Source of the DNA: Edaphocola aurantiacus
GTDB taxonomy: Bacteria; Bacteroidota; Bacteroidia; Chitinophagales; Chitinophagaceae
DNA length: 64,000 nucleotides
Direction of reading: 5' to 3'
Assembly: GCF_019797745.1 (NCBI RefSeq)
Contig: NZ_VOSI01000003.1
Location: 248,001 to 312,000 of the forward strand
Positions 15,299 through 23,655 of the stretch are shown here, piece by piece. Under the pieces are notes generated by a model. That model had not been told where the DNA came from, did not search any database, and was given only the letters and a program-made list of their open reading frames with translations. The number at the start of each line of letters is the position of its first letter. The stretch's first letter is position 1. A program made the translations under genes and the position numbers.

Positions 15299-17257
15299 TT
15301 AAAGTTCAAACTGCAGTCCGGCAACCCAATAGCGCTGTGGCATAGGTCTTTGTGCGATGACTACATAAGCCGTATTCCACAGGTTCTGTACCTGCAGGCT
15401 GGCCTGCATTTTTACAGAACCTGCCGTAAAGGTATATAAAGCCTGTACATTGCCCAGGTTATAGGGCAGGGTATACAGTGATTCATCCGTAGTAATAAAG
15501 CGGTAACCGGTATACGTGTGGTTGTAATTTACAAACAATTGCTTCCAGTGCAAGCCTATATTGATCTGTCCGTTATATCGTGGGGTATAAGGGATCTGTT
15601 TGCCAATACTGTTATCATTAGGCATATCACTCTTTTCGGTAGTAGAGAGTACATAAGCCGTACGTAAACCCAGTTGCAGCTGCAGCGGTTTACTCAGTTG
15701 CAGGCGCAGGGTATTATGCGTTTCGATACCGCGGTTATGCACCTCAGCAATATTATGCGGAGTCCAGATGGCGCCACCCAGCCAGTATATCCAGTCCTTG
15801 ATATGGCGGTTGAAATAGTTGACCTGCTGATCGAACTGAATCGTCCCTTTGGTATTGTTCCAGTGTAAAGTATAGGCCAGCTCGCGGTTCCAGCCCTGTT
15901 CCGGTTTCAATTGTTCATTGCCTCCCGGGAAGTTATAGAGTTCGTTCAGGGTAGGCAAGCGGTATGTCTTTTGCAGGGTAGCATCCCATGACCATTGCCA
16001 GCGTGCATTTCGCACCAGTGCATAATGTACTCCTATACCCGGTAGTATGGGGAAGGCTGTACCCATATTCCATTCCTGGCGCAGATTGGCCTGTAAACCA
16101 AGACGCTCATTGCCACTCAGGTACTTGTACGCAGCTGCCAGTGCCGGTCTTTGTTGCTGTTGCCGTTCATTGCCCGGCAGTTGTATGGTCGCATATTGAA
16201 AGGGTGACATAACGAGGATCGTATGCATGGCCTTTGTGCCGCCGATATGAAAATTATTTTTCCAGCCCAGTTCCTGGTAATACTGATATACTGTATTACG
16301 GTTATCCATCAGGAAAGAGGAGTCCGTGTAGTGAAGGTCCTCTTTATTCAGGGAGAATTTAGCGTAAAAGGTGTTCTGGCGATGCAGTTTTTCCCAGTGC
16401 AGTAAAGTGCGCAAAGAAGCATCCCTTTGCACTTTAGCCGAAAAGTCTTCGAACATTGCTTTGGGTATCTCGCGGTAATAACGCTGGTACCATACATCAG
16501 CACTGATGTGCTGTGTCGGATCTATCTTATATGTTGCAGAGAGGATACTGCCAAAGGCTTTTAACCCGGCATTGCTGGTGTGTACCACCGCTCCGTCAAG
16601 ATCAGTATAGGGGAAATTGTTATTGGCCAGCTGACCGAATGCATTCCATTTGATCAGCCATTTTTTAGGCTGCAGAATGACCTGAGTATTGACTTCTTTA
16701 CGGCCATAGCTACCGGCACCCAGGCCGATACGGTAGTGATTGCCTTTTGCATATTCCGATTGCTGCTCCAGGAGCAATGCCCCGCCTACGTTTCCGCTGC
16801 CCAGCATAGCGGCATTACTGCCATATTGCAGGCTTACTTTATCAAACAATCCGGTTTGGAGCATCGATACATCCGATACACCCAGTGCCGGATTCAGGAT
16901 GGGTATACCTTTCCAGAGTACCGCCGACTGGGCCGAAGAGGCGCCGCGGAAGGATAGGGTAGCCATGCTGTTGATGCCATAAGACTTGACAAATACAGTG
17001 CTTTGCTGTGCCAGCAGTGTGGCCAGGGAGAGCTGCTGGTATTGCAGCAGGGTTATGCTGTCTATGCTGATGCGGGTCTGTCCGGTTTGGAAAGTACTTT
17101 TCACATCCTGCTGGTATACCTTACGTTGTTCGGTAACAGACACGTCTTTCAGGGTGTCTTTAAATACTTGACCCATCGCTTGCGGGGCGATGGGCAGCAG
17201 GCAACAGAGTGCCAAAAGGTATGTATATATTTTTCTCAGACTAAGCAGTTTTGCCAT
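15299..17257 (-). CDS. TonB-dependent outer-membrane receptor (BtuB/siderophore type)
   Basis: 652 aa, short for the family. Signal peptide (about 1-29, ending AMGQ), then a plug domain (about 60-165; LSLATLLAQQSTVFVKSYG, TLSFRGASSAQSAVLWKGIPI, GSNAAMLGSGNVGGALLLE) and a 22-strand barrel ending in an aromatic residue context (YWVAGLQFEL). No carboxypeptidase-like N-terminal extension and no SusD partner, so it is not a SusC glycan importer; small TBDRs of this type carry cobalamin or siderophores. The substrate cannot be told from sequence. It overlaps the DedA gene by 17 bases and lies 10 bases ahead of mnmE. Confidence 0.88.
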   Translation of the reverse strand: MAKLLSLRKIYTYLLALCCLLPIAPQAMGQVFKDTLKDVSVTEQRKVYQQDVKSTFQTGQTRISIDSITLLQYQQLSLATLLAQQSTVFVKSYGINSMATLSFRGASSAQSAVLWKGIPILNPALGVSDVSMLQTGLFDKVSLQYGSNAAMLGSGNVGGALLLEQQSEYAKGNHYRIGLGAGSYGRKEVNTQVILQPKKWLIKWNAFGQLANNNFPYTDLDGAVVHTSNAGLKAFGSILSATYKIDPTQHISADVWYQRYYREIPKAMFEDFSAKVQRDASLRTLLHWEKLHRQNTFYAKFSLNKEDLHYTDSSFLMDNRNTVYQYYQELGWKNNFHIGGTKAMHTILVMSPFQYATIQLPGNERQQQQRPALAAAYKYLSGNERLGLQANLRQEWNMGTAFPILPGIGVHYALVRNARWQWSWDATLQKTYRLPTLNELYNFPGGNEQLKPEQGWNRELAYTLHWNNTKGTIQFDQQVNYFNRHIKDWIYWLGGAIWTPHNIAEVHNRGIETHNTLRLQLSKPLQLQLGLRTAYVLSTTEKSDMPNDNSIGKQIPYTPRYNGQINIGLHWKQLFVNYNHTYTGYRFITTDESLYTLPYNLGNVQALYTFTAGSVKMQASLQVQNLWNTAYVVIAQRPMPQRYWVAGLQFEL

Positions 17258-17918
17258 TGGCCGGGAGCTGATCGCCGGCTTTCGATTTGCCGAAGATCAT
17301 TTTGACGAGCACCGGTACCGTAGTGACCAGAACCATACCCAATACAATGTACTCGAGATTGCGTTCTACCCATGGATTACGACCCAGAAAGTAACCTACA
17401 GTTACCAGCAGGCCCACCCAGATCACGGCACCGATCACATTGTACAGCATGAATTTTTTGTAATTCATACCTACAACACCGGCTACAATTGGCGCAAAGG
17501 TACGAACAATAGGGAGGAAACGGGCAAGGATAATTGCACCGCCGCCCTTACGCTCATAAAAGTCTTTTGCCTGTATAATATGTTTCTTTTTGAAGTACCA
17601 GGTGTCCTTTCTTTCGAAGAGATATTTACCCGATTTGCGGCCGAACCAGTATCCGACCATATTGCCCAGTACGGCTGCAAGTATGATCATCAGTTCCCAG
17701 AAAACCATATTCTGCATATGGTTGTCGAATGGCGTCAGGGCTTCCGGTTTTGCAATAATCGTACCGGTAATAAACAGGAGAAAATCGCCGGGAAGAATAA
17801 AACCCAGTAACAGTCCCGTCTCGGCAAATACAATTGCTAAAACAATATAGTATCCACCGTGGTCAATAATCCAGTTGGGGTCGGTAAGATTATGCAGAAA
17901 ATCGAGAATTGCGTCCAT
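17241..17918 (-). CDS. DedA-family (VTT domain) membrane protein
   Basis: 225 aa. Hallmarks are the acidic re-entrant motif ETGLLLGFILPGDFLLF (about 32-48) and the basic motif ARFLPIVRTFAPIVAG (about 124-139), with several membrane helices. DedA proteins act as lipid carriers or scramblases (for example undecaprenyl phosphate or phospholipid turnover) and affect envelope stability and proton-motive force. It is the first gene of the leftward operon, with its 3' end overlapping the receptor gene start. Confidence 0.9.
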   Translation of the reverse strand: MDAILDFLHNLTDPNWIIDHGGYYIVLAIVFAETGLLLGFILPGDFLLFITGTIIAKPEALTPFDNHMQNMVFWELMIILAAVLGNMVGYWFGRKSGKYLFERKDTWYFKKKHIIQAKDFYERKGGGAIILARFLPIVRTFAPIVAGVVGMNYKKFMLYNVIGAVIWVGLLVTVGYFLGRNPWVERNLEYIVLGMVLVTTVPVLVKMIFGKSKAGDQLPANGKTA

Positions 17919-18000
17919 GAGCCTTATGAGTAGGGTTTATCCGGCGCAAAAGTAACGAAATATAATGGCCTAATTGCTTAAGGAAACCTTAAATCATAAA

Positions 18001-18231
18001 TCAGGCACGGAGTGGATTGCGTCGGCGAAGCCAGATGTATTGACGCATATTGATGATGAAGGCCATTATCATGTAGATAATCAGCGGAGAACCCAGTGTT
18101 AAAAAAGAGATGTAAATAAACCATAAACGGATCTTCCCGGAGGCGATACCCATTTTTTCACCCAGCTTGGTGCATACACCGAAAGCCTGATACTCTACAA
18201 AACTTCTTAACCTGAGAATCGGATTGTTCAT
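18001..18231 (-). CDS. PspC-domain membrane protein, 76 aa
   Basis: The PspC signature is clear: FGVCTKLGEKMGIASGKIRLWFIYISFLTLGSPLIIYMIMAFII, giving two membrane helices with a basic C-terminus (RQYIWLRRRNPLRA). PspC proteins belong to the phage-shock/envelope-stress response in other bacteria. There are no other psp genes here. Length fits the stand-alone small PspC form common in Bacteroidota. Confidence 0.85.
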   Translation of the reverse strand: MNNPILRLRSFVEYQAFGVCTKLGEKMGIASGKIRLWFIYISFLTLGSPLIIYMIMAFIINMRQYIWLRRRNPLRA

Positions 18232-18301
18232 GACGGTACTGATTAAAACTAAAAAATCTTCCCTAAAATTAATATTTATTCAGGAAAGATTTTTATGGAA
18301 A

Positions 18302-18409
18302 TTAAGCTTTAGCTTTTGCTTTAGCATTTCTAGCTTTTTTCGGACGGTTAACTCCAAATGTACCATTTGAAATTTTACCTCTTTTAGAACGGTTGTCACC
18401 TCTGCCCAT
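18302..18409 (-). CDS. thx: 30S ribosomal protein Thx (bTHX)
   Basis: 35 aa, too short for usual gene calling. The sequence MGRGDNRSKRGKISNGTFGV followed by an Arg/Lys/Ala-rich tail matches the Thx family, a tiny basic protein lodged in the head of the 30S subunit, first described in Thermus and present in Bacteroidota. ATG start, TAA stop. It stands between pspC and the HU gene. Confidence 0.9.
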   Translation of the reverse strand: MGRGDNRSKRGKISNGTFGVNRPKKARNAKAKAKA

Positions 18410-18522
18410 GGTAATAAATTTTAATCGTTAATGAAATTTGTGCAAATGTATAAAAAAAAGGTGATACAGAAAAAGTATGTTGGCATTCTTCTTCAGCCTA
18501 CGATATACTTGCTATGAAATGC

Positions 18523-18559
18523 AACATGCGAAAAACTCCTGAAAAGCTTTTCGCATGTT
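18523..18559 (-). terminator. Hairpin after the HU gene
   Basis: AACATGCGAAAA (18523-18534) pairs with TTTTCGCATGTT (18548-18559), 12 bp. The T-rich part is inside the stem, so termination is likely but not certain. Confidence 0.6.
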
Positions 18560-18579
18560 ACGTATGTAAATGGGTAAAA

Positions 18580-18864
18580 TTATTTCTTCTTACCACCGAT
18601 TTTTGTTGCGAATTCTTTACCCGCCTTGAACTTAGGAACTTTGCGAGCTTTGATTTTGATAACTGCACCGGTTTGTGGGTTACGGCCGTTACGAGCAGAA
18701 CGTTCTGATACAGAGAAAGTACCGAAACCTACTAAAGTAACTTTATCGCCACCTTTTAACGCACTGATTACGCTGCTTGTAAAAGAATCTAAAGCTTCGT
18801 TGGCTTGCACTTTAGTGATTCCAGCGTCTTTGGAGATTTTGTCGATTAATTCTGCTTTGTTCAT
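18580..18864 (-). CDS. hup: HU-type DNA-binding protein
   Basis: 94 aa, standard HU length. [18 protein letters not shown] opens the dimerisation helices; [21 protein letters not shown] is the beta arm that inserts in the minor groove (RNPQTG is diagnostic); [11 protein letters not shown] ends the family core, with a basic tail GGKKK. It shapes the nucleoid. A textbook Bacteroidota promoter precedes it. Confidence 0.95.
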   Translation of the reverse strand: MNKAELIDKISKDAGITKVQANEALDSFTSSVISALKGGDKVTLVGFGTFSVSERSARNGRNPQTGAVIKIKARKVPKFKAGKEFATKIGGKKK

Positions 18865-18911
18865 AATCTTTTATGTTTTTTAAATGATGAAAATTTTGTT
18901 GTTGTTAATAG

Positions 18912-18942
18912 CAAATATAGACTATATTTCTTCATAACCAAA
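18912..18942 (-). promoter_or_regulatory. Promoter of the HU gene
   Basis: On the minus strand TTGG is followed after about 18 bases by TATATTTG (18912-18919), matching TTTG-N19-TAnnTTTG. Predicted leader about 40-50 bases. Confidence 0.7.
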
Positions 18943-19030
18943 TTTATTTTATATTTTTTTGTTAATTAAAACCCTTGCTAGGATTGATTATGCTGGCATA
19001 GTTTATTTTTAGATATGTAAAATTGGCCTC

Positions 19031-19060
19031 TTTTTGTCATCACGGAAAAACCTATCTTTG
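19031..19060 (+). promoter_or_regulatory. Promoter of ispH, implying a leaderless mRNA
   Basis: TTTTTG (19031-19036) and TATCTTTG (19053-19060) fit the Bacteroidota consensus. The -7 box ends only five bases before the ispH ATG, so transcription would begin at or next to the start codon. Confidence 0.6.
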
Positions 19061-19065
19061 CAGCA

Positions 19066-20292
19066 ATGAAATCATTTGAAGTACCCCTGCATTACAGAAG
19101 TCCGATCATCACTTCCATTAAAGCACATCGCAAAGGCCTGGATAAATTAAAGAAAGATTTTGCACCCAGTATACTCAAGCTGAATAAACTGGAGATCATC
19201 CTGGCCCGACACTTTGGCTTTTGTTATGGGGTGGAGAATGCGATTGAGATTGCGTTTAAGGCGATTCACGATAACGTGGGTAAGCGTATCTTCCTGCTCA
19301 GCGAAATGATTCATAACCCGCAGGTGAATGCTGATCTGCTTGCAGAAGGACTGCAGTTTATCATGGATACCAAGGGCAACCAGCTGATTTCCTGGGATGA
19401 ATTGCATAAAGATGATATCGTGATTGTACCGGCATTCGGCACCACGCTTGAAATAGAGGCGATTCTGAAAGAAAAAGGAATCGAACCAACCCTTTATAAT
19501 ACGACCTGCCCTTTTGTAGAAAAGGTATGGAATCGCTCCGAAAAAATTGGTAATGAGGGCTACACTATTGTGGTGCATGGTAAGCCGAATCATGAAGAGA
19601 CCAGGGCAACCTTCTCGCATAGTAAAGCCAATACACCAACCATAGTGGTGAAGGATATGAACCAGACAAAGCGACTGGCGCAATATATAACCGGAGCATT
19701 ACCGGAGGAGCAGTTTTATGAAGAATTTAAAGGACAATATTCAAACGGCTTTGAAGTGGCAAAAGATCTGAGCCGCATCGGAGTGGTGAACCAGACTACC
19801 ATGCTGGCCAGCGATACACAAGGTATTGCAGAATACCTGAAGCAAACCATTAAAACGCATTATCAGCTGGATGACGATCAGCTGAAAAATCATTTTGCCG
19901 ATACACGGGATACCCTGTGCTATGCTACCAATGACAATCAGAATGCGGTTACGGAAATGCTGCAGCATGAGGCTGATATTGCACTGGTAATCGGTGGATA
20001 TAACTCCAGCAATACCTCTCATCTGGTAGAGCTTTGCCAGGAGGTACTACCGACCTATTTTATCAATAATGAAACCTGTCTGATCGACGAGGAGCATATC
20101 CGTCACTTCGTATTGTCAGATAAGCAGGAGCATACAACTGCAGATTATACGATGGGCAAAAATCCGTTGCGGGTAATGATTACCTCAGGAGCGAGTTGCC
20201 CGGATGCACAGGTAGAAAATGTAATCCGCAGGCTGGTCTCTTTATTTGACCAGGAAAGTGCACTGGAAGCAGCCATGCAGGAATATGCTTAA
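19066..20292 (+). CDS. ispH: 4-hydroxy-3-methylbut-2-enyl diphosphate reductase IspH (long form)
   Basis: Last enzyme of the MEP pathway, making IPP and DMAPP from HMBPP with a [4Fe-4S] cluster. Cluster cysteines sit in FGFCYGVENA, NTTCPFV and SGASCPDAQVE; substrate-binding HNPQVN and GKPNHEET are present. At 408 aa it is the long form with an N-terminal extension (about 45 residues before LEIILARHFGFC) and an internal insertion (DTRDTLCYATNDNQNAV), as in plant, cyanobacterial and many Bacteroidota enzymes rather than the 310-aa E. coli type. Stands alone. Confidence 0.95.
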   Translation: MKSFEVPLHYRSPIITSIKAHRKGLDKLKKDFAPSILKLNKLEIILARHFGFCYGVENAIEIAFKAIHDNVGKRIFLLSEMIHNPQVNADLLAEGLQFIMDTKGNQLISWDELHKDDIVIVPAFGTTLEIEAILKEKGIEPTLYNTTCPFVEKVWNRSEKIGNEGYTIVVHGKPNHEETRATFSHSKANTPTIVVKDMNQTKRLAQYITGALPEEQFYEEFKGQYSNGFEVAKDLSRIGVVNQTTMLASDTQGIAEYLKQTIKTHYQLDDDQLKNHFADTRDTLCYATNDNQNAVTEMLQHEADIALVIGGYNSSNTSHLVELCQEVLPTYFINNETCLIDEEHIRHFVLSDKQEHTTADYTMGKNPLRVMITSGASCPDAQVENVIRRLVSLFDQESALEAAMQEYA

Positions 20293-20355
20293 TTGTACAG
20301 AATTAATGGAATTGATTACCTGCATTTAGCAAGTAATACCCAATATTACTCTTTT

Positions 20356-20619
20356 GGTTTCCGACTTTGTCGACCGAGCCAATGATTTTCTTGACGCCGG
20401 ATTTATAAGGCCATTCTAAGCGATCTGTTCTGTACGGATCGCTTGTTGTTTTCATCACAGCGATAGTCATTTTGGTTGGAGATGCGATCGCTGAGCAGCG
20501 AACGGACCATACGTTAAGCTCAGACGATCAAAGCACGCAACGGTACAAAATGCCGGTGCCTAGCAATCGCCTTGATGAAAACAGGCACTTTTGGTCCTTT
20601 TGTTGCCGGACAAAAGGAC
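20356..20619. repeat. Palindromic repeat family, copy 2
   Basis: Matches 13240-13505 of copy 1 along its whole length with scattered substitutions and few small indels. The main stems are kept (GCGATC/GATCGC, GTTTTCATCA/TGATGAAAAC, CATTTTG/CAAAATG), and changes such as GTTGAGC to GCTGAGC fall in stem arms. The left part of copy 1 (before GGTTTCCGAC) is absent. Intergenic; no coding potential. Confidence 0.8.
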
Positions 20620-20663
20620 GGACATATGGTTACCAAGATCAGTAGATAAACATAGATGATTTT

Positions 20664-20698
20664 ATAAAAGATCGGGACTATTAGTCCCGATCTTTTAT
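20664..20698. terminator. Bidirectional terminator, 16-bp perfect stem
   Basis: ATAAAAGATCGGGACT (20664-20679) pairs with 20683-20698, loop ATT. It ends the leftward thioesterase gene and contains its stop codon. Confidence 0.85.
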
Positions 20699-21126
20699 GG
20701 AGCAATTTTACGGATCACCGCAATCGTAAGCCTGCTAACACAGATCAGTTTATCCTGTTCGTCCAGTATCCTGATATCCCATACCTGCGTACTGCCCCCG
20801 ATGTGCAGCGGCCTTGCTGTTGCATACACGGTACCTTCTCTTTTGCCTTTTACGTGGTTGCAGTTCAGTTCCAGGCCTACACAGTTTTGCTTTTCTTTAT
20901 TGATACAGAGCCAGCCGGCTACACTGCCTACAGTCTCTGCCAGGGCCGCAGAAGCGCCGCCATGCAGTAATCCCATAGGTTGGTGCGTCGTATGATTAAC
21001 CGGCATACTGGCCGTTATGTAATCAGCTCCGATATCGGTAAAAATCATGTTGAGGTGAGCGCCCAAAGTGTTTCGGGACATCTCGTTTACAGCCTCGAGA
21101 GTAGGGATGCCATCATGCCAGATCAT
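20695..21126 (-). CDS. Hotdog-fold acyl-CoA thioesterase (MenI/YdiI/PaaI type)
   Basis: 143 aa. The layout closely follows E. coli YdiI/MenI: MIWHDG start, SRNTLGAHLNMIFTDIG, THQPMGLLHGGASAALAETVGSVAGWL (HGG motif and catalytic Glu in AETVGS), and NHVKGKREGTV. This family hydrolyses acyl-CoAs, with 1,4-dihydroxy-2-naphthoyl-CoA in menaquinone synthesis as the E. coli substrate. Whether the organism uses that pathway is not shown; a UbiA-type enzyme elsewhere in the window would also fit the futalosine route, so the substrate stays open. Confidence 0.85.
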   Translation of the reverse strand: MIWHDGIPTLEAVNEMSRNTLGAHLNMIFTDIGADYITASMPVNHTTHQPMGLLHGGASAALAETVGSVAGWLCINKEKQNCVGLELNCNHVKGKREGTVYATARPLHIGGSTQVWDIRILDEQDKLICVSRLTIAVIRKIAP

Positions 21127-21262
21127 ATTGCGATTATTTGAATTTTAGACTTTTTTGAAATAAAGTGCCCTTTTTTGGATACTTTTTGGGAAATTGCAGC
21201 AAATTTACAAATGAGTTTCATTTCCTATCAATAAAGATTCTTTAAAACAGACCATAAAAATA

Positions 21263-22594
21263 ATGAAAACGATTCTAGTAGCCGGTGCAGGAAAATCATC
21301 ATCCTATCTGATAGATTATTTGTTGAAGAATGCACGGCAGGAATGGAGAGTAGTGGTAATGGACGCTTCTGCTGAGGCTATCGCGGAAAAACTCAACAAT
21401 CACCCAAAAGGTGTTGCAGCGGCAATAGATGTACACAATAATGAGCAGAGAGAGGCATTGGTAGCCGGTTCCGACCTGGTGATATCCATGCTGCCCCCGA
21501 GTCTGCATTTTCTTCTCGCACAGGATTGCCTTAAATATAAAAAACACCTCATTACCTCTTCATACGTTTCTCCGGAAATTAAAGCCATGAATGAGGCCGT
21601 AAAAGAAGCCGGTCTGCTGTTTATGTGTGAGATGGGACTGGACCCGGGTATTGACCATATGTCTGCCATGCAGATCATTCACAGCATTCAGAAAATTGCA
21701 GGAGATATCAAAAGTTTTAAAAGTTTCTGCGGTGGATTAGTTGCTCCGGAAAGCGATGATAATCCTTGGCATTACAAGATCAGCTGGAACCCGCGTAATG
21801 TAGTACTGGCAGGTAAAGCCGGTGCCGAATGGATGGAAAATGGCAAGGTGCAGAAGATGGACTATGATCAGTTGTATGTCAATAATAAAAAGATTAAAGT
21901 AGAAGGGTTGGGTACCTTAAGTTACTATCCAAACCGCGATTCTCTCAAATATGTAGATTTGTATGACCTGAGTGAGGTCAGTACTTTTATGAGAGCAACT
22001 TTACGTCACCCTGCATTCTCTAAAGCCTGGAGCTTTGTGATCAAGATGGGACTGACTACAGAAGAAGATGCTTTCGATACGTCAGGAAAGTCTTATGCAG
22101 ACTGGATCTCCTTCAAAACAGATCTCCCGATTACAGACAATTTCAGAATAGCTGTTGCTGAAAAATACGGTATCGATGATAAGGTATTGAAAGCGCTGGA
22201 ATGGCTGGATATGTTTGATACCAAAAAGCAGATTAAACGCCAGGGCCTGTTCAGCTCTGCCGATATCATACAGGATGTACTGGAAGATAAATGGAACCTG
22301 CATGTGCTGGATAAGGACATGGTTGTAATGCAGCACCAGGTTGCATATGAGCGTAAAGGTGTTCCGGTATTGCTGACGTCTAACCTTGTGGTTAAGGGCG
22401 AAAACCGTTTGTTCAGTGCGATGGCGAAGACCGTTGGTCTGCCGATGGCTATACTGGCTAAACGCATTATCCAGGATGGATTACCTTCAAAATACCTTAC
22501 TGGTGTGCATATACCGGTTATGCCGGAAGTATATGTGCCTATACTGAAGGAACTGAAGAAGTGTGGTGTAGAGTTTATGGAAATTGTTGATTAA
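21263..22594 (+). CDS. Saccharopine dehydrogenase-family protein (LYS9-like)
   Basis: 443 aa. The N-terminal NAD(P)-binding Rossmann fold begins MKTILVAGAGKSSSYLIDYLL (GAGKSS in place of GxGxxG), followed by DLVISMLPPSLH and the conserved EMGLDPGIDHMSAM block of saccharopine dehydrogenase/reductase. The C-terminal domain includes FCGGLVAPESDDNPWHYKISWNP, typical of the glutamate-forming enzyme. The expected reaction is interconversion of saccharopine and aminoadipate semialdehyde plus glutamate in lysine metabolism; carboxynorspermidine synthase is a related alternative. A strong terminator follows. Confidence 0.85.
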   Translation: MKTILVAGAGKSSSYLIDYLLKNARQEWRVVVMDASAEAIAEKLNNHPKGVAAAIDVHNNEQREALVAGSDLVISMLPPSLHFLLAQDCLKYKKHLITSSYVSPEIKAMNEAVKEAGLLFMCEMGLDPGIDHMSAMQIIHSIQKIAGDIKSFKSFCGGLVAPESDDNPWHYKISWNPRNVVLAGKAGAEWMENGKVQKMDYDQLYVNNKKIKVEGLGTLSYYPNRDSLKYVDLYDLSEVSTFMRATLRHPAFSKAWSFVIKMGLTTEEDAFDTSGKSYADWISFKTDLPITDNFRIAVAEKYGIDDKVLKALEWLDMFDTKKQIKRQGLFSSADIIQDVLEDKWNLHVLDKDMVVMQHQVAYERKGVPVLLTSNLVVKGENRLFSAMAKTVGLPMAILAKRIIQDGLPSKYLTGVHIPVMPEVYVPILKELKKCGVEFMEIVD

Positions 22595-22610
22595 GAAATA
22601 CCGATTATAG

Positions 22611-22640
22611 AAAAGGCCTGTACACTGTACAGGCCTTTTT
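22611..22640. terminator. Bidirectional terminator, 13-bp perfect stem
   Basis: AAAAGGCCTGTAC (22611-22623) pairs with GTACAGGCCTTTT (22627-22639), loop ACT. Lies between convergent genes. Confidence 0.85.
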
Positions 22641-22663
22641 CATGTCCATAAGAACGAGTAATA

Positions 22664-23311
22664 TTATAATTGCTTCAGCGCTGCAATAGTCGCAATCGGG
22701 TCTGCGGCATTAAATACAGTGTTGCCTGCAACCAGTACATCTGCACCGGCATCAATAATTGTCTTAGCATTGTTCAGCGTTACTCCACCGTCGATTTCGA
22801 TCAGGGCATTGCTGTTGCTTTCATTGATCAGCTGGCGTAATTGCTGGATTTTTTTCAGGGTCTGAGGAATAAACTGCTGACCGCCGAATCCCGGATTTAC
22901 GCTCATCAGGCATACCAGGTCCAGTTCTTCAATAACATCATTCAGCAGGTGAATAGGGGTGTGCGGATTTACAGCAACACCGGCTTTCATACCTTCTGCT
23001 TTAATGGTTTGAATGGTTCTGTGTAAATGTGTACTGGCTTCGATATGTACCGTCAGGTTGTGTGCACCGGCAGCAGCAAATGCTTGTACATATTTTTCCG
23101 GTTCCACGATCATCAGGTGTACGTCCAGGGTCTTTTTAGCCTGTCTGCTGATCGCGCTGATTACGGGCAGTCCAAAGCTGATATTAGGTACAAAACGGCC
23201 GTCCATAACGTCCAGGTGGAACCAGTCTGCTGCAGAGCTGTTCACCATATCTACGTCTTTGCCTAACTGAAGGAAATCTGCCGATAAGATCGAAGGTGCT
23301 ATTAAAGCCAT
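22664..23311 (-). CDS. rpe: Ribulose-phosphate 3-epimerase
   Basis: 215 aa from the ATG of MALIAPSILSADF; an upstream in-frame extension of 23 residues does not belong to the family. Interconverts ribulose 5-phosphate and xylulose 5-phosphate in the pentose phosphate pathway. Seen: SILSADF, HLDVMDGRFVPNISFG (metal-binding His and Asp), VHLMIVEP, VNPGFGGQQF and EIDGGV (second catalytic Asp) with VAGNTVF phosphate loop. Length is normal. Confidence 0.95.
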   Translation of the reverse strand: MALIAPSILSADFLQLGKDVDMVNSSAADWFHLDVMDGRFVPNISFGLPVISAISRQAKKTLDVHLMIVEPEKYVQAFAAAGAHNLTVHIEASTHLHRTIQTIKAEGMKAGVAVNPHTPIHLLNDVIEELDLVCLMSVNPGFGGQQFIPQTLKKIQQLRQLINESNSNALIEIDGGVTLNNAKTIIDAGADVLVAGNTVFNAADPIATIAALKQL

Positions 23312-23655
23312 TGTGTATGTTGGATTTGATGGTTTGTAATAGCCTGTAAAGGTACAGCTTATTTCGGGGAATGAAATCAAAATTCAATAAGTACTTTCTA
23401 TACCCTGAGCGATTTTAATATGGTGGATAACTATGTTGATATAATGTTTATTTCATGTGTATAATGGTATAAATATGTTAAAAAGAGCGGTAGTGCGGTT
23501 GATAACCTTACTTTTATGTGCATAAGATGAACACCTACGATTGGAAAATTAAACTTCCTTTAAAGCGGTTTTATTAGCGATTTTGAACTTACCTTCGCTA
23601 TCCCAAAAATGAAAGGTACTCCTCTTAGTATACCTGAAAAAAACACTTAGGCCAT

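Noticed and set aside
15285-15324. Longer start for mnmE (12 extra residues)
   Set aside because: It would overlap the receptor stop codon and adds residues absent from the family.
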